Of a stretch of 41,689 nucleotides of DNA, positions 9,094 to 19,506 are shown piece after piece. Origin of the DNA: Entomohabitans teleogrylli (GTDB lineage: Bacteria; Pseudomonadota; Gammaproteobacteria; Enterobacterales; Enterobacteriaceae); assembly GCF_001484765.1 (NCBI RefSeq), contig NZ_KQ947386.1, forward strand, positions 1,027 through 42,715, read 5' to 3'. Both the position numbers and the translations under genes were made by a program. How positions within the stretch are numbered: position 1 is the stretch's first letter; each line of letters opens with the position of its first letter. The notes under the pieces are model-generated. The model ran no database searches, was not told the origin of the DNA, and worked only from the letters and a program-made list of their open reading frames with translations.

Positions 9094-10551
9094 GTGTCTG
9101 AACTGTCTCAACTATCTCCGCAGCCGCTGTGGGATATTTTCGCTAAAATCTGCTCCATCCCTCACCCGTCCTACCACGAAGAACAGCTCGCCGCGCATAT
9201 TGTCGGCTGGGCGCAGGAAAAAGGTCTGCACGTAGAGCGGGACAGCGTCGGCAATATCCTGATTCGTAAGGGCGCCACCGCCGGTATGGAAAACCGCAAG
9301 CCGGTAGTATTACAGGCGCATCTGGATATGGTGCCGCAGAAAAATAACGATACTGTTCACGACTTCACCAAAGATCCTATCCAGCCTTATATCGACGGCG
9401 AATGGGTCAAAGCGCGCGGCACCACCCTGGGCGCCGACAATGGCATCGGCATGGCTTCCGCGCTGGCGGTGCTGGCCGATGACAGCGTGGCCCACGGGCC
9501 GCTGGAGGTGCTGCTCACCATGACCGAAGAGGCCGGTATGGACGGCGCCTTTGGCCTACAGGCCGGCTGGCTCCAGGCCGATATTCTGATCAACACCGAC
9601 TCTGAAGAAGAGGGTGAAATCTACATGGGCTGCGCCGGGGGGATCGACTTTATCACCACCCTGAAACTGGAGCGCGAAGCGGTTCCGGCAGGCTATCAGG
9701 CTTTTAAAATCACCCTGAAAGGCCTGAAAGGCGGCCATTCCGGCGGTGAAATCCACTTAGGACTGGGCAATGCCAACAAACTGCTGGCTCGCTTTCTGTT
9801 CGACCATGCGGCAGAGCTGGATGCCCGCCTGGTGGACTTCAGCGGCGGTACGTTGCGCAACGCCATTCCCCGTGAAGCCTTCGCAACCCTGGCAGTGCCG
9901 GCGAACAAAGCAGCACAGTTGAAAACCCTGGCCAGCGCCTATCTGGACGTTCTCAAGAACGAACTGGCGGAAAAAGAGAAGAACCTGACGCTGCTGGTTG
10001 AAGAAGGCGCGGCGGACAAACCGGCGTTGAGCGCGAAAAGTCGCGATACCTTTATCAACCTGCTGAACGCCACGCCAAACGGCGTGATCCGCAACTCCGA
10101 TGTCGCCAAAGGGGTGGTGGAAACCTCTCTTAACGTCGGCGTGGTGACCATGGATGACGGGCAGGCGGAAATCATCTGCCTGATCCGCTCGCTGATCGAC
10201 AGCGGTAAAGATTACGTAGTCGGTATGCTGGAATCCCTCGGGCGTCTCGCTGGCGCGAACACCGCGCCGAAAGGCGGCTACCCGGGCTGGCAGCCGGACG
10301 CCTTTTCGCCGGTGATGCATCTGGTGCGGGAAACGTACCAGCGTCTGTTCAATAAAACCCCGAACATCCAGGTGATTCACGCTGGCCTGGAGTGTGGTCT
10401 GTTCAAGAAACCCTATCCGGAGATGGATATGGTGTCGATTGGGCCAACCATTACCGGTCCTCACTCCCCGGATGAGCAGGTGCATATTGAGAGCGTCGGG
10501 CACTACTGGACACTATTAACGGAACTGCTAAAAGCCATTCCGGCGAAGTAA
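9094..10551 (+). CDS. pepD: Aminoacyl-histidine dipeptidase (peptidase D)
   Basis: A 485-residue cytosolic M20-family metallopeptidase that hydrolyses dipeptides such as carnosine-type and Xaa-His substrates. Metal-binding motifs are visible: VLQAHLDMVP (first His/Asp), LGADNGIGMA (bridging Asp), TMTEEAGMDGA (catalytic and metal Glu), and a late His in TITGPHSPDEQVH. The start is GTG at 9094, preceded by GGGAG; the same start and MSELSQLSPQPLWDIFAKIC beginning are used in E. coli. Confidence 0.97.
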   Translation: MSELSQLSPQPLWDIFAKICSIPHPSYHEEQLAAHIVGWAQEKGLHVERDSVGNILIRKGATAGMENRKPVVLQAHLDMVPQKNNDTVHDFTKDPIQPYIDGEWVKARGTTLGADNGIGMASALAVLADDSVAHGPLEVLLTMTEEAGMDGAFGLQAGWLQADILINTDSEEEGEIYMGCAGGIDFITTLKLEREAVPAGYQAFKITLKGLKGGHSGGEIHLGLGNANKLLARFLFDHAAELDARLVDFSGGTLRNAIPREAFATLAVPANKAAQLKTLASAYLDVLKNELAEKEKNLTLLVEEGAADKPALSAKSRDTFINLLNATPNGVIRNSDVAKGVVETSLNVGVVTMDDGQAEIICLIRSLIDSGKDYVVGMLESLGRLAGANTAPKGGYPGWQPDAFSPVMHLVRETYQRLFNKTPNIQVIHAGLECGLFKKPYPEMDMVSIGPTITGPHSPDEQVHIESVGHYWTLLTELLKAIPAK

Positions 10552-10568
10552 GCGCTTAAGCGCTAACG

Positions 10569-10594
10569 AAAGCCCACCTGACGGTGGGCTTTTT
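10569..10594 (+). terminator. Convergent terminator between pepD and prfH
   Basis: AAAGCCCACC-TGAC-GGTGGGCTTT is a perfect ten-base stem with a four-base loop and T tracts on both sides, so it can serve both pepD (plus) and prfH (minus). Confidence 0.85.
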
Positions 10595-10603
10595 AATAGA
10601 TGA

Positions 10604-11221
10604 TTATTTCACAGGTGTGAACCCTTCACCGTGAAATATCCGCTGCGGATTACCGCGCTCAATCTGATGGTGAAATAATCTGCGCTGCGCCTTCAGCGCC
10701 GCCTGCTGCTCCTGCCGGTGTTGTTCCAGACGATGCGCAATCAGCATTAACGCCAGCCTTTTATTGGCGTGCTGGCTACGCTCGCTTTGCACCCTGACGC
10801 TAATACCGGACTCAACGTGAGTGGCGCGAATCGCCGACTCGGTTTTATTCACGTGCTGGCCGCCAGGACCGGAGGCGCGCAGCGTGTCAAACCGAATCGT
10901 CCCATCCGGACCCTCTGCCGCCGGTGAAAACGCCGCCGCGCCGATAAACCAGTTTTTCCGCTGGCTTCCCGGTCGGTAAGGACTTTTGCACACCCAGAGC
11001 AGCGAGCCACACCATACCTCAGCCAGGTACTGCGCCTTAGCGCCTTCCAGAACCACCAGCGCCGAACGGAGCGTTCCCGACACCCGGCCGGGCAGTTCTT
11101 CCAGCACGGTTATCGCCACGCCATGGGTCCGGGCTTCCAGGCTCAGCCGCGCCAGCGCTTTACTGACCGCCAGACAGCACTCATCCGGCCCCTGGGCAGA
11201 AGAAAGTTGCAGTAATATCAT
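10604..11221 (-). CDS. prfH: Peptide chain release factor homologue PrfH
   Basis: A 205-residue release-factor-like protein. The catalytic loop is [12 protein letters not shown] (GGQ motif), followed by the usual [13 protein letters not shown] helix. It lacks the long N-terminal and codon-recognition domains of RF1/RF2. Published work on PrfH/RtcB pairs shows PrfH releasing peptide from ribosomes stalled by cleavage in the 16S rRNA decoding centre, after which RtcB reseals the cut. The ATG overlaps the stop of the RtcB gene (ATGA at 11218-11221), so the two are translationally coupled. E. coli K-12 has only a shortened prfH at this site; here the pair looks complete. Confidence 0.93.
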   Translation of the reverse strand: MILLQLSSAQGPDECCLAVSKALARLSLEARTHGVAITVLEELPGRVSGTLRSALVVLEGAKAQYLAEVWCGSLLWVCKSPYRPGSQRKNWFIGAAAFSPAAEGPDGTIRFDTLRASGPGGQHVNKTESAIRATHVESGISVRVQSERSQHANKRLALMLIAHRLEQHRQEQQAALKAQRRLFHHQIERGNPQRIFHGEGFTPVK

Positions 11222-12357
11222 GCACTTCTCTCCCCGCTGGTTTTCCAGGTCAGCAGCGGCCTGAGGCGCGCCACCGGCTTTGCCAGACCGGCCTGTACCA
11301 GGCAGTCCAGCACACTGTCCACCGACTTATACGCCTGAGGCGCCTCCTCATAAATCAACTGGCGATCGCGGCAGATAACCCGGCTACCCAGTGCGGTACG
11401 GCTAAGCTGCTGCGGCGAGAATTTTGCTGACAGCCGGCCTTTGCATTCGGTACGCATCCATTTTCGACCAGCGCCGTGCGCCAGCGACCACAGACTTTGT
11501 TCACAGGCTGTGGGCTGGAGCAGATAGCTATAGTCACCGCGCGACCCCGGCAGAATCACCAGTCCCTTATCAGATGGCGTAGCGCCTTTGCGATGTAAAA
11601 TGCCCTGAATATCGCCCAGTTGGGCGGGCTCAAGCAGATTATGAAACAGATCGAGTAACCGCTCCCCCTGCGCCCGGAACTGTTCCAGCAAACGTCCGGC
11701 GATAAGCTGGCGATTCAGGCGGGCAAACGCCAGCGCGGCATCATGATCGCGCAGATACCGCTGCGCCTCCGGGCTACCGATTTCCAGCCCGTGGTGCGAA
11801 AAACGGGTTATATGATGCTGCAGGATATGCTGCCCGACGCCGCGCGATCCGCTGTGCACCAGCAATAACAGCTGGTGCACCTGCACCCCGGCCTGACTGG
11901 CGACATCGCTATCAAGCAACGTCTCAACCTGCTGGAACTCGGCAAAATGATTGCCGCCGCCGATAGAGCCCAGCGCAGCGCGAAACGGATGCCGGTAAAA
12001 ATCGTCTTCCAGGCGTTCGTCAAGCCAACTGCTGGCGGCGATATCCGCCATCCCCTGCAGACGCTTTTCCAGTTTATCGAGGTTCAGCCGTCGCGCGACC
12101 AGGTCCGTTTGCCACAGCCCCATGCCGCAGCCGATATCATTTCCCACCAGCGCAGGATAAAAACGGCCAGCGGAAAAACAGGCCGCGCCTATCGGGTATC
12201 CCCGACCGGGGTGCAGATCCGGCATGCCAACCACGCGCAGCATGCCCGGTAAACTGGCGGTGTGATTTAGTTGTTGAAGTGCGGAACTTTCGATCCACAG
12301 ATTTTCTGACGCAATCCAGGAGGCGACGTCAGATAAAGGACGAATAATATTGCCCAT
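11218..12357 (-). CDS. RtcB-type RNA ligase paired with PrfH (RtcB2)
   Basis: A 379-residue RtcB-family GTP-dependent RNA ligase that joins 2',3'-cyclic or 3'-phosphate ends to 5'-OH ends. Metal and active-site motifs are present: [14 protein letters not shown] (44-58), GNDIGCGM with Asp74 and Cys77, [13 protein letters not shown], and [12 protein letters not shown], whose His would carry GMP. It belongs to the short subfamily that travels with PrfH, not to the archease-associated RtcBA set. The start is uncertain: ATG at 12357 gives the [10 protein letters not shown] form I favour, and ATG at 12369 is four codons upstream. Neither has a strong ribosome site. Confidence 0.92.
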   Translation of the reverse strand: MGNIIRPLSDVASWIASENLWIESSALQQLNHTASLPGMLRVVGMPDLHPGRGYPIGAACFSAGRFYPALVGNDIGCGMGLWQTDLVARRLNLDKLEKRLQGMADIAASSWLDERLEDDFYRHPFRAALGSIGGGNHFAEFQQVETLLDSDVASQAGVQVHQLLLLVHSGSRGVGQHILQHHITRFSHHGLEIGSPEAQRYLRDHDAALAFARLNRQLIAGRLLEQFRAQGERLLDLFHNLLEPAQLGDIQGILHRKGATPSDKGLVILPGSRGDYSYLLQPTACEQSLWSLAHGAGRKWMRTECKGRLSAKFSPQQLSRTALGSRVICRDRQLIYEEAPQAYKSVDSVLDCLVQAGLAKPVARLRPLLTWKTSGERSA

Positions 12358-12397
12358 ATACCAATCCATGTAAGGAATAGAGTGATAACCAAAGAAT

Positions 12398-12412
12398 TGG
12401 CAGATTCTGCCA
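12398..12412. promoter_or_regulatory. Perfect inverted repeat TGGCAGA-T-TCTGCCA before the rtcB gene
   Basis: A 15-base inverted repeat, perfect apart from its central base, lies between the short leader ORF (12431-12478) and the rtcB start. With one central base it is a poor RNA hairpin, so a dimeric protein's operator is the more natural reading. No protein can be assigned. Confidence 0.45.
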
Positions 12413-12430
12413 GGGCAATAGCGAAGCGAA

Positions 12431-12478
12431 TTACTGCTGGCGAGATCTGCAAAGGGAAATCAGGTCATGTGTCATCAT
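12431..12478 (-). CDS. Putative 15-residue leader peptide upstream of rtcB-prfH
   Basis: On the minus strand an unusually strong ribosome site, AAAGGAGG, stands six bases before ATG at 12478. The frame reads MMTHDLISLCRSRQQ and then TAA at 12431. It ends about 75 bases before the rtcB start, whose own ribosome site is weak. A TATTAT -10-like sequence lies about 50 bases upstream near 12530. No homologue is known to me. It could be a regulatory leader or the remains of a former start of rtcB. Confidence 0.4.
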   Translation of the reverse strand: MMTHDLISLCRSRQQ

Positions 12479-12645
12479 GGTGAACCTCCTTTGCTGTTGA
12501 ATGGAAAGATAAAAAGTGCGCGTATAATAATCATCGCCCTGGTGAAAGGCAACCGCTAATCGCCGTTACGCTACAGGGAAGCCTTTTTCCATCGGGCATG
12601 GCCGGATACCACCGCCAGTGCTCCTCTGAGCGCGAAAATTTCCTC

Positions 12646-13701
12646 TTATAGCCCCAGCACCAACTGACGCTCAAGCTGTGGATCGAGCAGCGTCACGTGC
12701 AGACCAACCAGACGCACGCCCCGACCGGCGCGCCGCTCTTGCCAGGTTTTATAGGCAGTCGCCAGCAGGTCGGCTTTATTGAGTCGCGGCCAGACGTGCT
12801 CCTGGGTGGTGAGTTGAAAATCATTAAATTTCAGTTTTACCCCCTGGCGGGCGATCAGCAAGTCAGGCCGAAGCTTCGCCAGACGGCGTTCCAGCTCCGG
12901 GTAGAGCCGTTCAATCAGCGCCTCGCACTCCGACCATGAGTGAATATCCTCGGCCAGAGTACGCTCCACGCCGACCGACTTGCGCAACCGGTCATTATGC
13001 ACTTCGCGTTCGTCAATGCCGTGGCAGCGTTCCCATAATATCCGCCCGAACTTGCCGAAGCGTTTCAGGAGCAAAGCCAGATCGCTCTTCTGTACATCGC
13101 CGCAAGTGCGCAGCCCGAGGTTCTCCAGTTTTGCGGCGGACACTTTGCCGACCCCGGGAATCTTCCCCAACGGCAACGTCTGAAGAAATGCCGGGACCTG
13201 CTGCGGAGTAATCACATACTGACCATTTGGCTTATTCAGATCGGAGGCAATCTTGGCCAGAAATTTCACCGGCGCCACCCCCGCAGAGGCGGTGAGCTGT
13301 AACTCCCGCCAGATACTCTGGCGAATCTCCGCCGCAATCAGCGTTGCCGAGCCGTGGCAATGTACGCTGTCGCTGACATCCAGATAAGCCTCATCCAGCG
13401 ACAGCGGCTCAATACGCGAGGTATAGCGGGAAAAGATATCGCGGATATGGCTGGAGGCCTCTTTGTAGGCATCAAAGCGCCCCGCCAGCAGGGTAAGATG
13501 CGGGCAGAGTTTAAACGCCATCGCGGTCGGCATGGCGCTACGCACGCCATATTTGCGCGCCGGGTAGTTAGCGGTACTGATCACGCCGCGCTGCTCCCGG
13601 CTGCCGCCTACCGCCAGCGGGATATCACGCAGGGCCGGATTATCCCGCATCTCCACTGCGGCATAAAAGCAGTCCATATCGACGTGAATAATTTTGCGCA
13701 T
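12646..13701 (-). CDS. dinB: DNA polymerase IV
   Basis: A 351-residue Y-family translesion polymerase of the SOS response. Catalytic acidic residues are visible: [17 protein letters not shown] (Asp8) and [17 protein letters not shown] (the SLDEA motif near residue 103). The helix-hairpin-helix segment [17 protein letters not shown] follows, and the little-finger domain is C-terminal (..[21 protein letters not shown], which ends with the sliding-clamp-binding QLVLGL). The frame is open to 13791, but the ATG at 13701 is the conserved start. The gene is preceded by a near-consensus LexA box. Confidence 0.97.
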   Translation of the reverse strand: MRKIIHVDMDCFYAAVEMRDNPALRDIPLAVGGSREQRGVISTANYPARKYGVRSAMPTAMAFKLCPHLTLLAGRFDAYKEASSHIRDIFSRYTSRIEPLSLDEAYLDVSDSVHCHGSATLIAAEIRQSIWRELQLTASAGVAPVKFLAKIASDLNKPNGQYVITPQQVPAFLQTLPLGKIPGVGKVSAAKLENLGLRTCGDVQKSDLALLLKRFGKFGRILWERCHGIDEREVHNDRLRKSVGVERTLAEDIHSWSECEALIERLYPELERRLAKLRPDLLIARQGVKLKFNDFQLTTQEHVWPRLNKADLLATAYKTWQERRAGRGVRLVGLHVTLLDPQLERQLVLGL

Positions 13702-13721
13702 TCCAATCGGCCCGGAAAATA

Positions 13722-13741
13722 AACTGTATGCATATACAGTA
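13722..13741 (-). promoter_or_regulatory. LexA (SOS) box of dinB
   Basis: AACTGTATGCATATACAGTA has the CTG-N10-CAG core and differs from the ideal TACTGTATATATATACAGTA at three positions. It sits 20 bases before the dinB start codon, where a repressor would overlap the promoter. Confidence 0.9.
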
Positions 13742-13849
13742 TAACGTAAATAATCGCCGCGACAATCTCCCCATAGTGCATTAACTGTCACATCGCTGTG
13801 TTACATCACAAAGCATGATTTTCAGGGCATATAAAACAGGAGGTTATTG

Positions 13850-14710
13850 ATGAAATTTATTCTTGCACTATTAACAATGGTTGCCAGCTATTGTTCCGCG
13901 GCGCCCCAGCTTATCGCCCACCGCGCAGGCACCGCCGACGCGCCGGAAAATACCCTGCCGGCCATTCGCCTGGCGCTGGAAAACGGCGCCGACGCCATCT
14001 GGGTCACGGTCCAGCTCAGCAAGGACGGCGTGCCGGTACTGTATCGCCCCGCCGATCTCAGCGCTCTTAGCGCGCAGCGCGGACCTGTCTCCGGCTTCAG
14101 CGCGGCGCAGTTAGCCAGCGTCGACGTCGGTGAGACATTCACCGCCGACAGTCAGTCGTGGCGCGGTAAAGACGCCACTATTCCAACTCTCGACAGGGTA
14201 CTTCGCGAGTGGCCGGAAACCTTTTTCTATCTCGATATCAAGTCTCCTGACGCAGACCCGCAGATGATGGCGAGCAGATTGCTCGACGTGCTGGAACAAA
14301 CCCACAGCCTGAAGCGGGTCAGGGTCTATTCAACGGAGGATAAATATCTGCAGGCGCTGGCGCCATCAATCCCGCGCTTTGTCACTCGTAGCGAAACCCG
14401 TACCCGGCTGGCGGATATTTCCCTCTCCCACCATTGCCAGGCGCCGGCGACAGCGCAGACTGACTACTGGTATGGGCTGGAACTGAACCGTAAGGTAACG
14501 CTCGTGGAAAAATTCACGCTTGGCGAAGGCGCCTCACCGGCGACCCTGACCTGGGATAAAGAAGCTATGGATTGTTTTCGTTCGCAGGGCAACGCCCATA
14601 TCCTCTTCTTTGGCGTCAATAGCCCCGGGGATTACCGCCGGGCCATCATGTTAGGGGCCGATGGCGTGATGGTGGACTCTCCACGCCAGTTTGCCGATCG
14701 CGCCAGATAA
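13850..14710 (+). CDS. Secreted glycerophosphodiester phosphodiesterase-like protein with altered metal site
   Basis: A 286-residue GDPD-fold protein with a signal peptide (MKFILALLTMVASYCSAA), so probably periplasmic. The family start LIAHRAG..APENTLPAI (His24, Arg25, Glu33) is intact. In active GDPD enzymes, GAD-x-hE-x-D-hQhTKDG-x-hV-x-HD follows. Here the sequence is GADAIWVTVQLSKDGVPVLY: Trp51 and Thr53 replace the metal-binding Glu and Asp, and Arg66-Pro67 replaces His-Asp. A GDPD subgroup with similar changes (Rv2277c-like) may exist, so this is probably ancestral and not recent decay. The ATG at 13850 has a CAGGAGG site; an upstream TTG at 13847 is less likely. Substrate unknown. Confidence 0.8.
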   Translation: MKFILALLTMVASYCSAAPQLIAHRAGTADAPENTLPAIRLALENGADAIWVTVQLSKDGVPVLYRPADLSALSAQRGPVSGFSAAQLASVDVGETFTADSQSWRGKDATIPTLDRVLREWPETFFYLDIKSPDADPQMMASRLLDVLEQTHSLKRVRVYSTEDKYLQALAPSIPRFVTRSETRTRLADISLSHHCQAPATAQTDYWYGLELNRKVTLVEKFTLGEGASPATLTWDKEAMDCFRSQGNAHILFFGVNSPGDYRRAIMLGADGVMVDSPRQFADRAR

Positions 14711-14726
14711 ACTTTTTCTGGCAATT

Positions 14727-14753
14727 AAAAAGGCCGGGTGTTTCCACCCGGCC
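14727..14753 (-). terminator. Terminator of the nqr operon
   Basis: GGCCGGGTG and CACCCGGCC form a nine-base GC-rich stem with a four-base loop. On the minus strand TTTTTAATTG follows, directly after nqrM. It may also end the convergent GDPD gene. Confidence 0.8.
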
Positions 14754-14774
14754 CTGACTGAATAACGCCAGTAA

Positions 14775-14999
14775 TCACAAAATGCGATTGTGCTGTAACT
14801 TCGCCTGGCGTTCCGCCTCCGCCATACGCGCTTTACGCGCATCGCAGGGCTCCGGGCAATCACAGACTTTTTCCATACCCAGCGCCGAGATACCGCCGCA
14901 GCTCCCCTGAATACTTTTACGCTTTATCATCCAGCCAAGCGACATACCCAGAATCACCAGCAGAAAAATGACAAAGGTTGCCAGGAATACGGTCAGCAT
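14775..14999 (-). CDS. nqrM: Na+-NQR maturation protein NqrM
   Basis: A 74-residue membrane-anchored maturation factor needed for assembly of Na+-translocating NADH:quinone reductase, probably for iron delivery to the NqrD/NqrE site. One N-terminal membrane helix (MLTVFLATFVIFLLVILGMS) is followed by a cysteine-rich tail, GSCGG and VCDCPEPCD, the hallmark of the family (DUF539). The ATG at 14999 follows GGAGG with good spacing. A start at 15011 would overlap the nqrF stop, but it lacks a ribosome site. Last gene of the operon. Confidence 0.93.
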   Translation of the reverse strand: MLTVFLATFVIFLLVILGMSLGWMIKRKSIQGSCGGISALGMEKVCDCPEPCDARKARMAEAERQAKLQHNRIL

Positions 15000-15010
15000 T
15001 GTTGCCTCCA

Positions 15011-16234
15011 TCAGCCGCCAAAGTCATCGAGCATGATGTTTTCATCCTCCACGCCCAGGTCTTTCAGCATCTTGATCACAGCAGCGTTCATCACTGGCGG
15101 CCCACACATGTAGAATTCACAGTCTTCCGGCGCCGGATGGTCGCGCAGATAGTTCTCATACAGAACATTGTGGATAAAGCCGGTGTACCCTGTCCAGTTA
15201 TCTTCCGGCAGCGCATCGGAAAGCGCGATATGGAAGGTAAAATTCGGGTTTTCCCGCGCCAGTTGCTCAAACTCATCTTCATAGAACATTTCACGTAGCG
15301 AACGCGCGCCGTACCAGAAGCTAATCTTCCTGTCGGTCTTAATACGTTTGAGCTGATCGAAAATGTGCGAACGCATCGGCGCCATACCGGCACCGCCGCC
15401 GATAAACACCATTTCCGCCTCCGTCTCTTTGGCGAAGAATTCGCCGAACGGCCCGGAAATCGTTACCTTATCACCGGCTTTCAGCGACCAGATATAGGAA
15501 GACATGATACCCGGAGGCGCATCCGGCGCCGAAGGCGGCGGCGTAGCGATACGCACGTTGAGCATGATCATGCCCTTTTCTTCCGGATAGTTAGCCATCG
15601 AGTAGGCGCGCACACACGGTTCAGTCACCACCGATTTATAACGGAACAGATTATATTTGTCCCAGTCGCCGCGATACTCTTCCGGCACATCAAAGTCGGC
15701 ATAATCGACGGTATGCGGATCGCACTCAATCTGAATATAGCCACCGGCGCGGAACGGCACTTCTTCCCCTTCCGGAACGCGCAGTTTGAGCTCTTTGATA
15801 AAAGTGGCTTTGTTATCATTGGAGATAACCTCACATTCCCACTTTTTCACCCCGAAAATTTCTTCCGGCAGCTCAATTTTCATATCCTGTTTTACCGCCA
15901 CCTGGCAGGCCAGACGGCAGCCTTCTTTCGCTTCACGCTTCGTGATGTGAGAAAGCTCGGTCGGCAGAATATCACCGCCCCCTTCCAGGATTTTCACCCG
16001 GCACTGGCCGCAGGAACCGCCGCCGCCGCAGGCGGAGGAGATAAAAATCCCCTGCCCGGAAAGGGTGTTGAGCAGTTTGTCCCCCGCCGGAGCGCGGAAC
16101 TGTTTGTCGGCGTCGTCGTTAACTTCAATTAACACGTCGCCAGAGTTTACCAGCTTCGATTTGGCAAACAGGATCAGCACCGAAAGTGCCAGAACAATCA
16201 GCGTGAACATGGCCACGCCAAGCATAATTTCCAT
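15011..16234 (-). CDS. nqrF: Na+-NQR subunit F (NADH-oxidising flavoprotein)
   Basis: A 407-residue subunit that takes electrons from NADH. Order of domains: one N-terminal membrane helix (residues about 3-25); a plant-type [2Fe-2S] ferredoxin domain with [13 protein letters not shown] and a distant Cys in GCRLACQV; an FAD-binding domain with [11 protein letters not shown]; and an NADH domain with [19 protein letters not shown]. The C-terminus MLDDFGG is conserved. Twelve bases separate it from nqrE. Confidence 0.97.
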   Translation of the reverse strand: MEIMLGVAMFTLIVLALSVLILFAKSKLVNSGDVLIEVNDDADKQFRAPAGDKLLNTLSGQGIFISSACGGGGSCGQCRVKILEGGGDILPTELSHITKREAKEGCRLACQVAVKQDMKIELPEEIFGVKKWECEVISNDNKATFIKELKLRVPEGEEVPFRAGGYIQIECDPHTVDYADFDVPEEYRGDWDKYNLFRYKSVVTEPCVRAYSMANYPEEKGMIMLNVRIATPPPSAPDAPPGIMSSYIWSLKAGDKVTISGPFGEFFAKETEAEMVFIGGGAGMAPMRSHIFDQLKRIKTDRKISFWYGARSLREMFYEDEFEQLARENPNFTFHIALSDALPEDNWTGYTGFIHNVLYENYLRDHPAPEDCEFYMCGPPVMNAAVIKMLKDLGVEDENIMLDDFGG

Positions 16235-16246
16235 AACGTTCCGCCC

Positions 16247-16843
<597 letters not shown>

Positions 16844-16846
16844 CGA

Positions 16847-17485
16847 TTACTCCTTTTCCTGCTGTGCGGGTTTGTAGGTACGAACCGCCCAAATCAGCAG
16901 ACCGATAATAAAGAACGCGCTGGGCGCCAGCAGGAACATACCGTTCGGCTGATACCAGCCACCGTTTTGCACGGTTTCCATGACGGTGATACCGAACAGC
17001 TTGCCGCTGCCAATCAGTTCGCGCAGGAAGCCGACAATCAGCAGAATCACCCCATAGCCCAGACCGTTACCGATACCGTCCATAAAACTCGCCAGCGGAG
17101 GCGCTTTCATGGCATAGGCTTCAGCGCGCCCCATGACAATACAGTTGGTGATGATAAGCCCAACGAAGACCGACAGCTGTTTGGAGATCTCATAGGCATA
17201 AGCGCGCAGGATCTGATCCACCACAATAACCAGCGAAGCAATGATCGCCATCTGCACAATGATACGCACACTGTTCGGAATATGGTGACGAATCAGTGAG
17301 ATAAACAGGTTGGAGAATGCCGTTACCACGGTCACCGCAATGGTCATTACAAACGCGGTTTCCAGTTTGGTGGTTACCGCCAGCGCCGAACAGACCCCAA
17401 GGATCTGCAGGGTGATGGGGTTGTTGTCCACCAGCGGGGAGACCAACACCCGCTTAATTTCTTTCATGTCGCCCATTTCAGCCAT
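16847..17485 (-). CDS. nqrD: Na+-NQR subunit D
   Basis: A 212-residue integral membrane subunit homologous to NqrE and RnfE. Conserved cysteines lie in [14 protein letters not shown] (Cys32) and [17 protein letters not shown]. The frame is open to 17503, but the ATG at 17485 has AAGGAG nine bases upstream and overlaps the end of nqrC by eight bases, the tight coupling seen at other junctions of this operon. Confidence 0.96.
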   Translation of the reverse strand: MAEMGDMKEIKRVLVSPLVDNNPITLQILGVCSALAVTTKLETAFVMTIAVTVVTAFSNLFISLIRHHIPNSVRIIVQMAIIASLVIVVDQILRAYAYEISKQLSVFVGLIITNCIVMGRAEAYAMKAPPLASFMDGIGNGLGYGVILLIVGFLRELIGSGKLFGITVMETVQNGGWYQPNGMFLLAPSAFFIIGLLIWAVRTYKPAQQEKE

Positions 17486-18272
17486 TATTGAGCACTCCTT
17501 CACGTACCTGCTTCAGGAAAGGACCAAATCCCATTTCGCCCATCCAGAAATCAAAACTATGCTGAACGCCATTTGCCGTCAGGGTCGCGCCGGAAAGCCC
17601 GTCCACGCCGTACTCATCGCCAGCGCGCGCACCGCCTTTCACCAGTTTCAGCGCCGGCATCCCCTGGTCATCAAGCAGCTTTTTACCCACCCACTGCTTA
17701 CGCCAGTTGGGGTTTTCAATTTCACCACCCAGCCCCGGGGTTTCCCCCTGGTCATAGTAGGTAATGCCTTTCACGGTACGGCCATCCGGTTCAAGGGCCA
17801 CAAACGCATACATCATGGACCACAGACCGTTACCGTATACCGGCAGAACCAGCTCCTGCACACGCTGTTGTTCATCGCGCACCAGGTAGATTTCGACGAT
17901 ATTGCTGCGCCGCTTAATGCCGGCGACATCCTGATTGCTGCTCAGGGCAATGCTTTGCTGCGGATCTTTCAGCGCCTGCCCCTGGTCGAACTTAGCGGGA
18001 TCCTCATCCAGCAGAGCGCCGCTCTGCAGATTCACCAGCCGCGAGGTAATACGCGAATTGAAGGTTTCGCGTACCGCTTCGCCGCTCATTCCCGGTTGCA
18101 GCAAACCAGCGACATCCAGGATATTGCGCTGTTTATCCAGCAGTTTTTGCTCCTGCTGACGCGCTTTTAGCCCAACCGCCGAGCCAGCCACCACCACGGA
18201 GCAGACCAGGCAAAGTATCAGCACCACCAGCAGGGTTTTGCCGATGCTATCGTTACTTTTCATCTCAGCCAC
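17478..18272 (-). CDS. nqrC: Na+-NQR subunit C (covalent FMN)
   Basis: A subunit of about 264 residues with one N-terminal membrane helix ([18 protein letters not shown]) and an FMN-binding domain. The flavinylation motif is [13 protein letters not shown]; its Thr receives FMN through a phosphoester bond made by ApbE. I chose GTG at 18272 because GGAGG stands seven bases before it; ATG at 18263 (MKSNDSIGK) is the alternative. The GTG overlaps the nqrB stop by eight bases. Confidence 0.93.
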   Translation of the reverse strand: MAEMKSNDSIGKTLLVVLILCLVCSVVVAGSAVGLKARQQEQKLLDKQRNILDVAGLLQPGMSGEAVRETFNSRITSRLVNLQSGALLDEDPAKFDQGQALKDPQQSIALSSNQDVAGIKRRSNIVEIYLVRDEQQRVQELVLPVYGNGLWSMMYAFVALEPDGRTVKGITYYDQGETPGLGGEIENPNWRKQWVGKKLLDDQGMPALKLVKGGARAGDEYGVDGLSGATLTANGVQHSFDFWMGEMGFGPFLKQVREGVLNNG

Positions 18273-19503
18273 GCGACATCCTCCGCTTGATATTGGCCCG
18301 CACCACCAGGTAGTCAAACAGCGGTGCAAAGAGGTTGGCGAACAGAATCGCCAGCATCATCCCTTCCGGATAGGCCGGGTTGACCACACGAATCAGTACA
18401 CACATCACGCCGATCAGTGCGCCATACCACCACTTTCCTTTATTCGTAAAGGAGGCGGAAACCGGGTCGGTCGCCATAAACATCATCCCGAAAGCAAAAC
18501 CGCCCAGCACCAGATGCCAGTACCACGGCATCGCAAACAGCGGATTGGAATCGGAACCAATAAGGTTGAAGAGTGTGGCTGTCGCCACCATCCCCACCAT
18601 CACCCCGGCCACAATGCGCCAGGAGGCCACGCGACCAAAGATAATGATGGCGCCGCCGATAAGGATCATCAGCGTGGAGACTTCGCCAATCGAACCCGGG
18701 ATATTACCGAGGAAGGCGTCCATCCAGCTCACCGACTGCCCGGTGACTTCGTTGATCAGGCTGGCGCTACCGCCGCTGGCCCACTGGGAGAGAGGCGTCG
18801 CGCCGGAATAGCCATCCGCCGCGGTCCACACCAGGTCCCCGGAAATCTGCGCCGGATAAGCAAAGAACAGGAATGCGCGCCCCGCCAGCGCCGGGTTCAG
18901 GAAGTTACGCCCGGTACCGCCGAAAATTTCTTTGGCCACCACCACGCCAAAACTGATGCCGAGCGCAGCCTGCCAGAGCGGCAGAGTCGGCGGAACGATC
19001 AGCGCGAACAGAATCGAAGTAACAAAGAAACCTTCGTTAATTTCATGCTTGCGGATAATCGAAAACAGCACTTCCCAGAAGCCGCCGACCAGGAACACGG
19101 TCAGGTAGATGGGCACGAAGTAAATCGCCCCCAGCGTCATCATGCTCAGCCACCCGGCGTCCGGCGCGAAGCTGACGCCCAGCATCTGAGCGACGCTGTA
19201 GTGCCAGTCGCTACTGATAACCTGCTGTAACTGCTCCGCGCCGTACATTTTATTCAGCGCCGGAATCGCCTGCAGGCCCACGTTGTACATGCCCCAGAAC
19301 ATCGCCGGGAAGACGGCAAACCACACCAGGATCATCATACGTTTCAGATCGATGGCGTCGCGCACATGGGAAGCGCCGCGGGTGACATGCCCCGGGGTGT
19401 AGAATACCGTATAGGTCGCCTCAAACAGCGGGTAATACTTTTCCAGTTTGCCGCCTTTGGTAAAATGCGGCTCCAGTTTTTCAAACAGATGCTTTAAGCC
19501 CAT
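18265..19503 (-). CDS. nqrB: Na+-NQR subunit B (covalent FMN, Na+ channel)
   Basis: A 412-residue membrane subunit with about ten helices, thought to form the sodium path. It binds FMN covalently at the Thr of [12 protein letters not shown] and carries riboflavin. The N-terminal cytosolic part ([23 protein letters not shown]) and the [22 protein letters not shown] segment match the family. It starts three bases after the nqrA stop. Confidence 0.97.
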   Translation of the reverse strand: MGLKHLFEKLEPHFTKGGKLEKYYPLFEATYTVFYTPGHVTRGASHVRDAIDLKRMMILVWFAVFPAMFWGMYNVGLQAIPALNKMYGAEQLQQVISSDWHYSVAQMLGVSFAPDAGWLSMMTLGAIYFVPIYLTVFLVGGFWEVLFSIIRKHEINEGFFVTSILFALIVPPTLPLWQAALGISFGVVVAKEIFGGTGRNFLNPALAGRAFLFFAYPAQISGDLVWTAADGYSGATPLSQWASGGSASLINEVTGQSVSWMDAFLGNIPGSIGEVSTLMILIGGAIIIFGRVASWRIVAGVMVGMVATATLFNLIGSDSNPLFAMPWYWHLVLGGFAFGMMFMATDPVSASFTNKGKWWYGALIGVMCVLIRVVNPAYPEGMMLAILFANLFAPLFDYLVVRANIKRRMSRG

Positions 19504-19506
19504 CAG

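Noticed and set aside
9757..10503. 248-codon open frame antisense to pepD
   Set aside because: Covered by the well-conserved pepD; no ribosome site or recognisable motif.
15365..16132. 255-codon open frame antisense to nqrF
   Set aside because: Low-complexity Arg/His runs opposite the ferredoxin domain; no start context and no family.
18238..19230. 330-codon open frame antisense to nqrB and the end of nqrC
   Set aside because: Rich in His, Arg and Gln with no domain; entirely covered by conserved nqr genes on the other strand.
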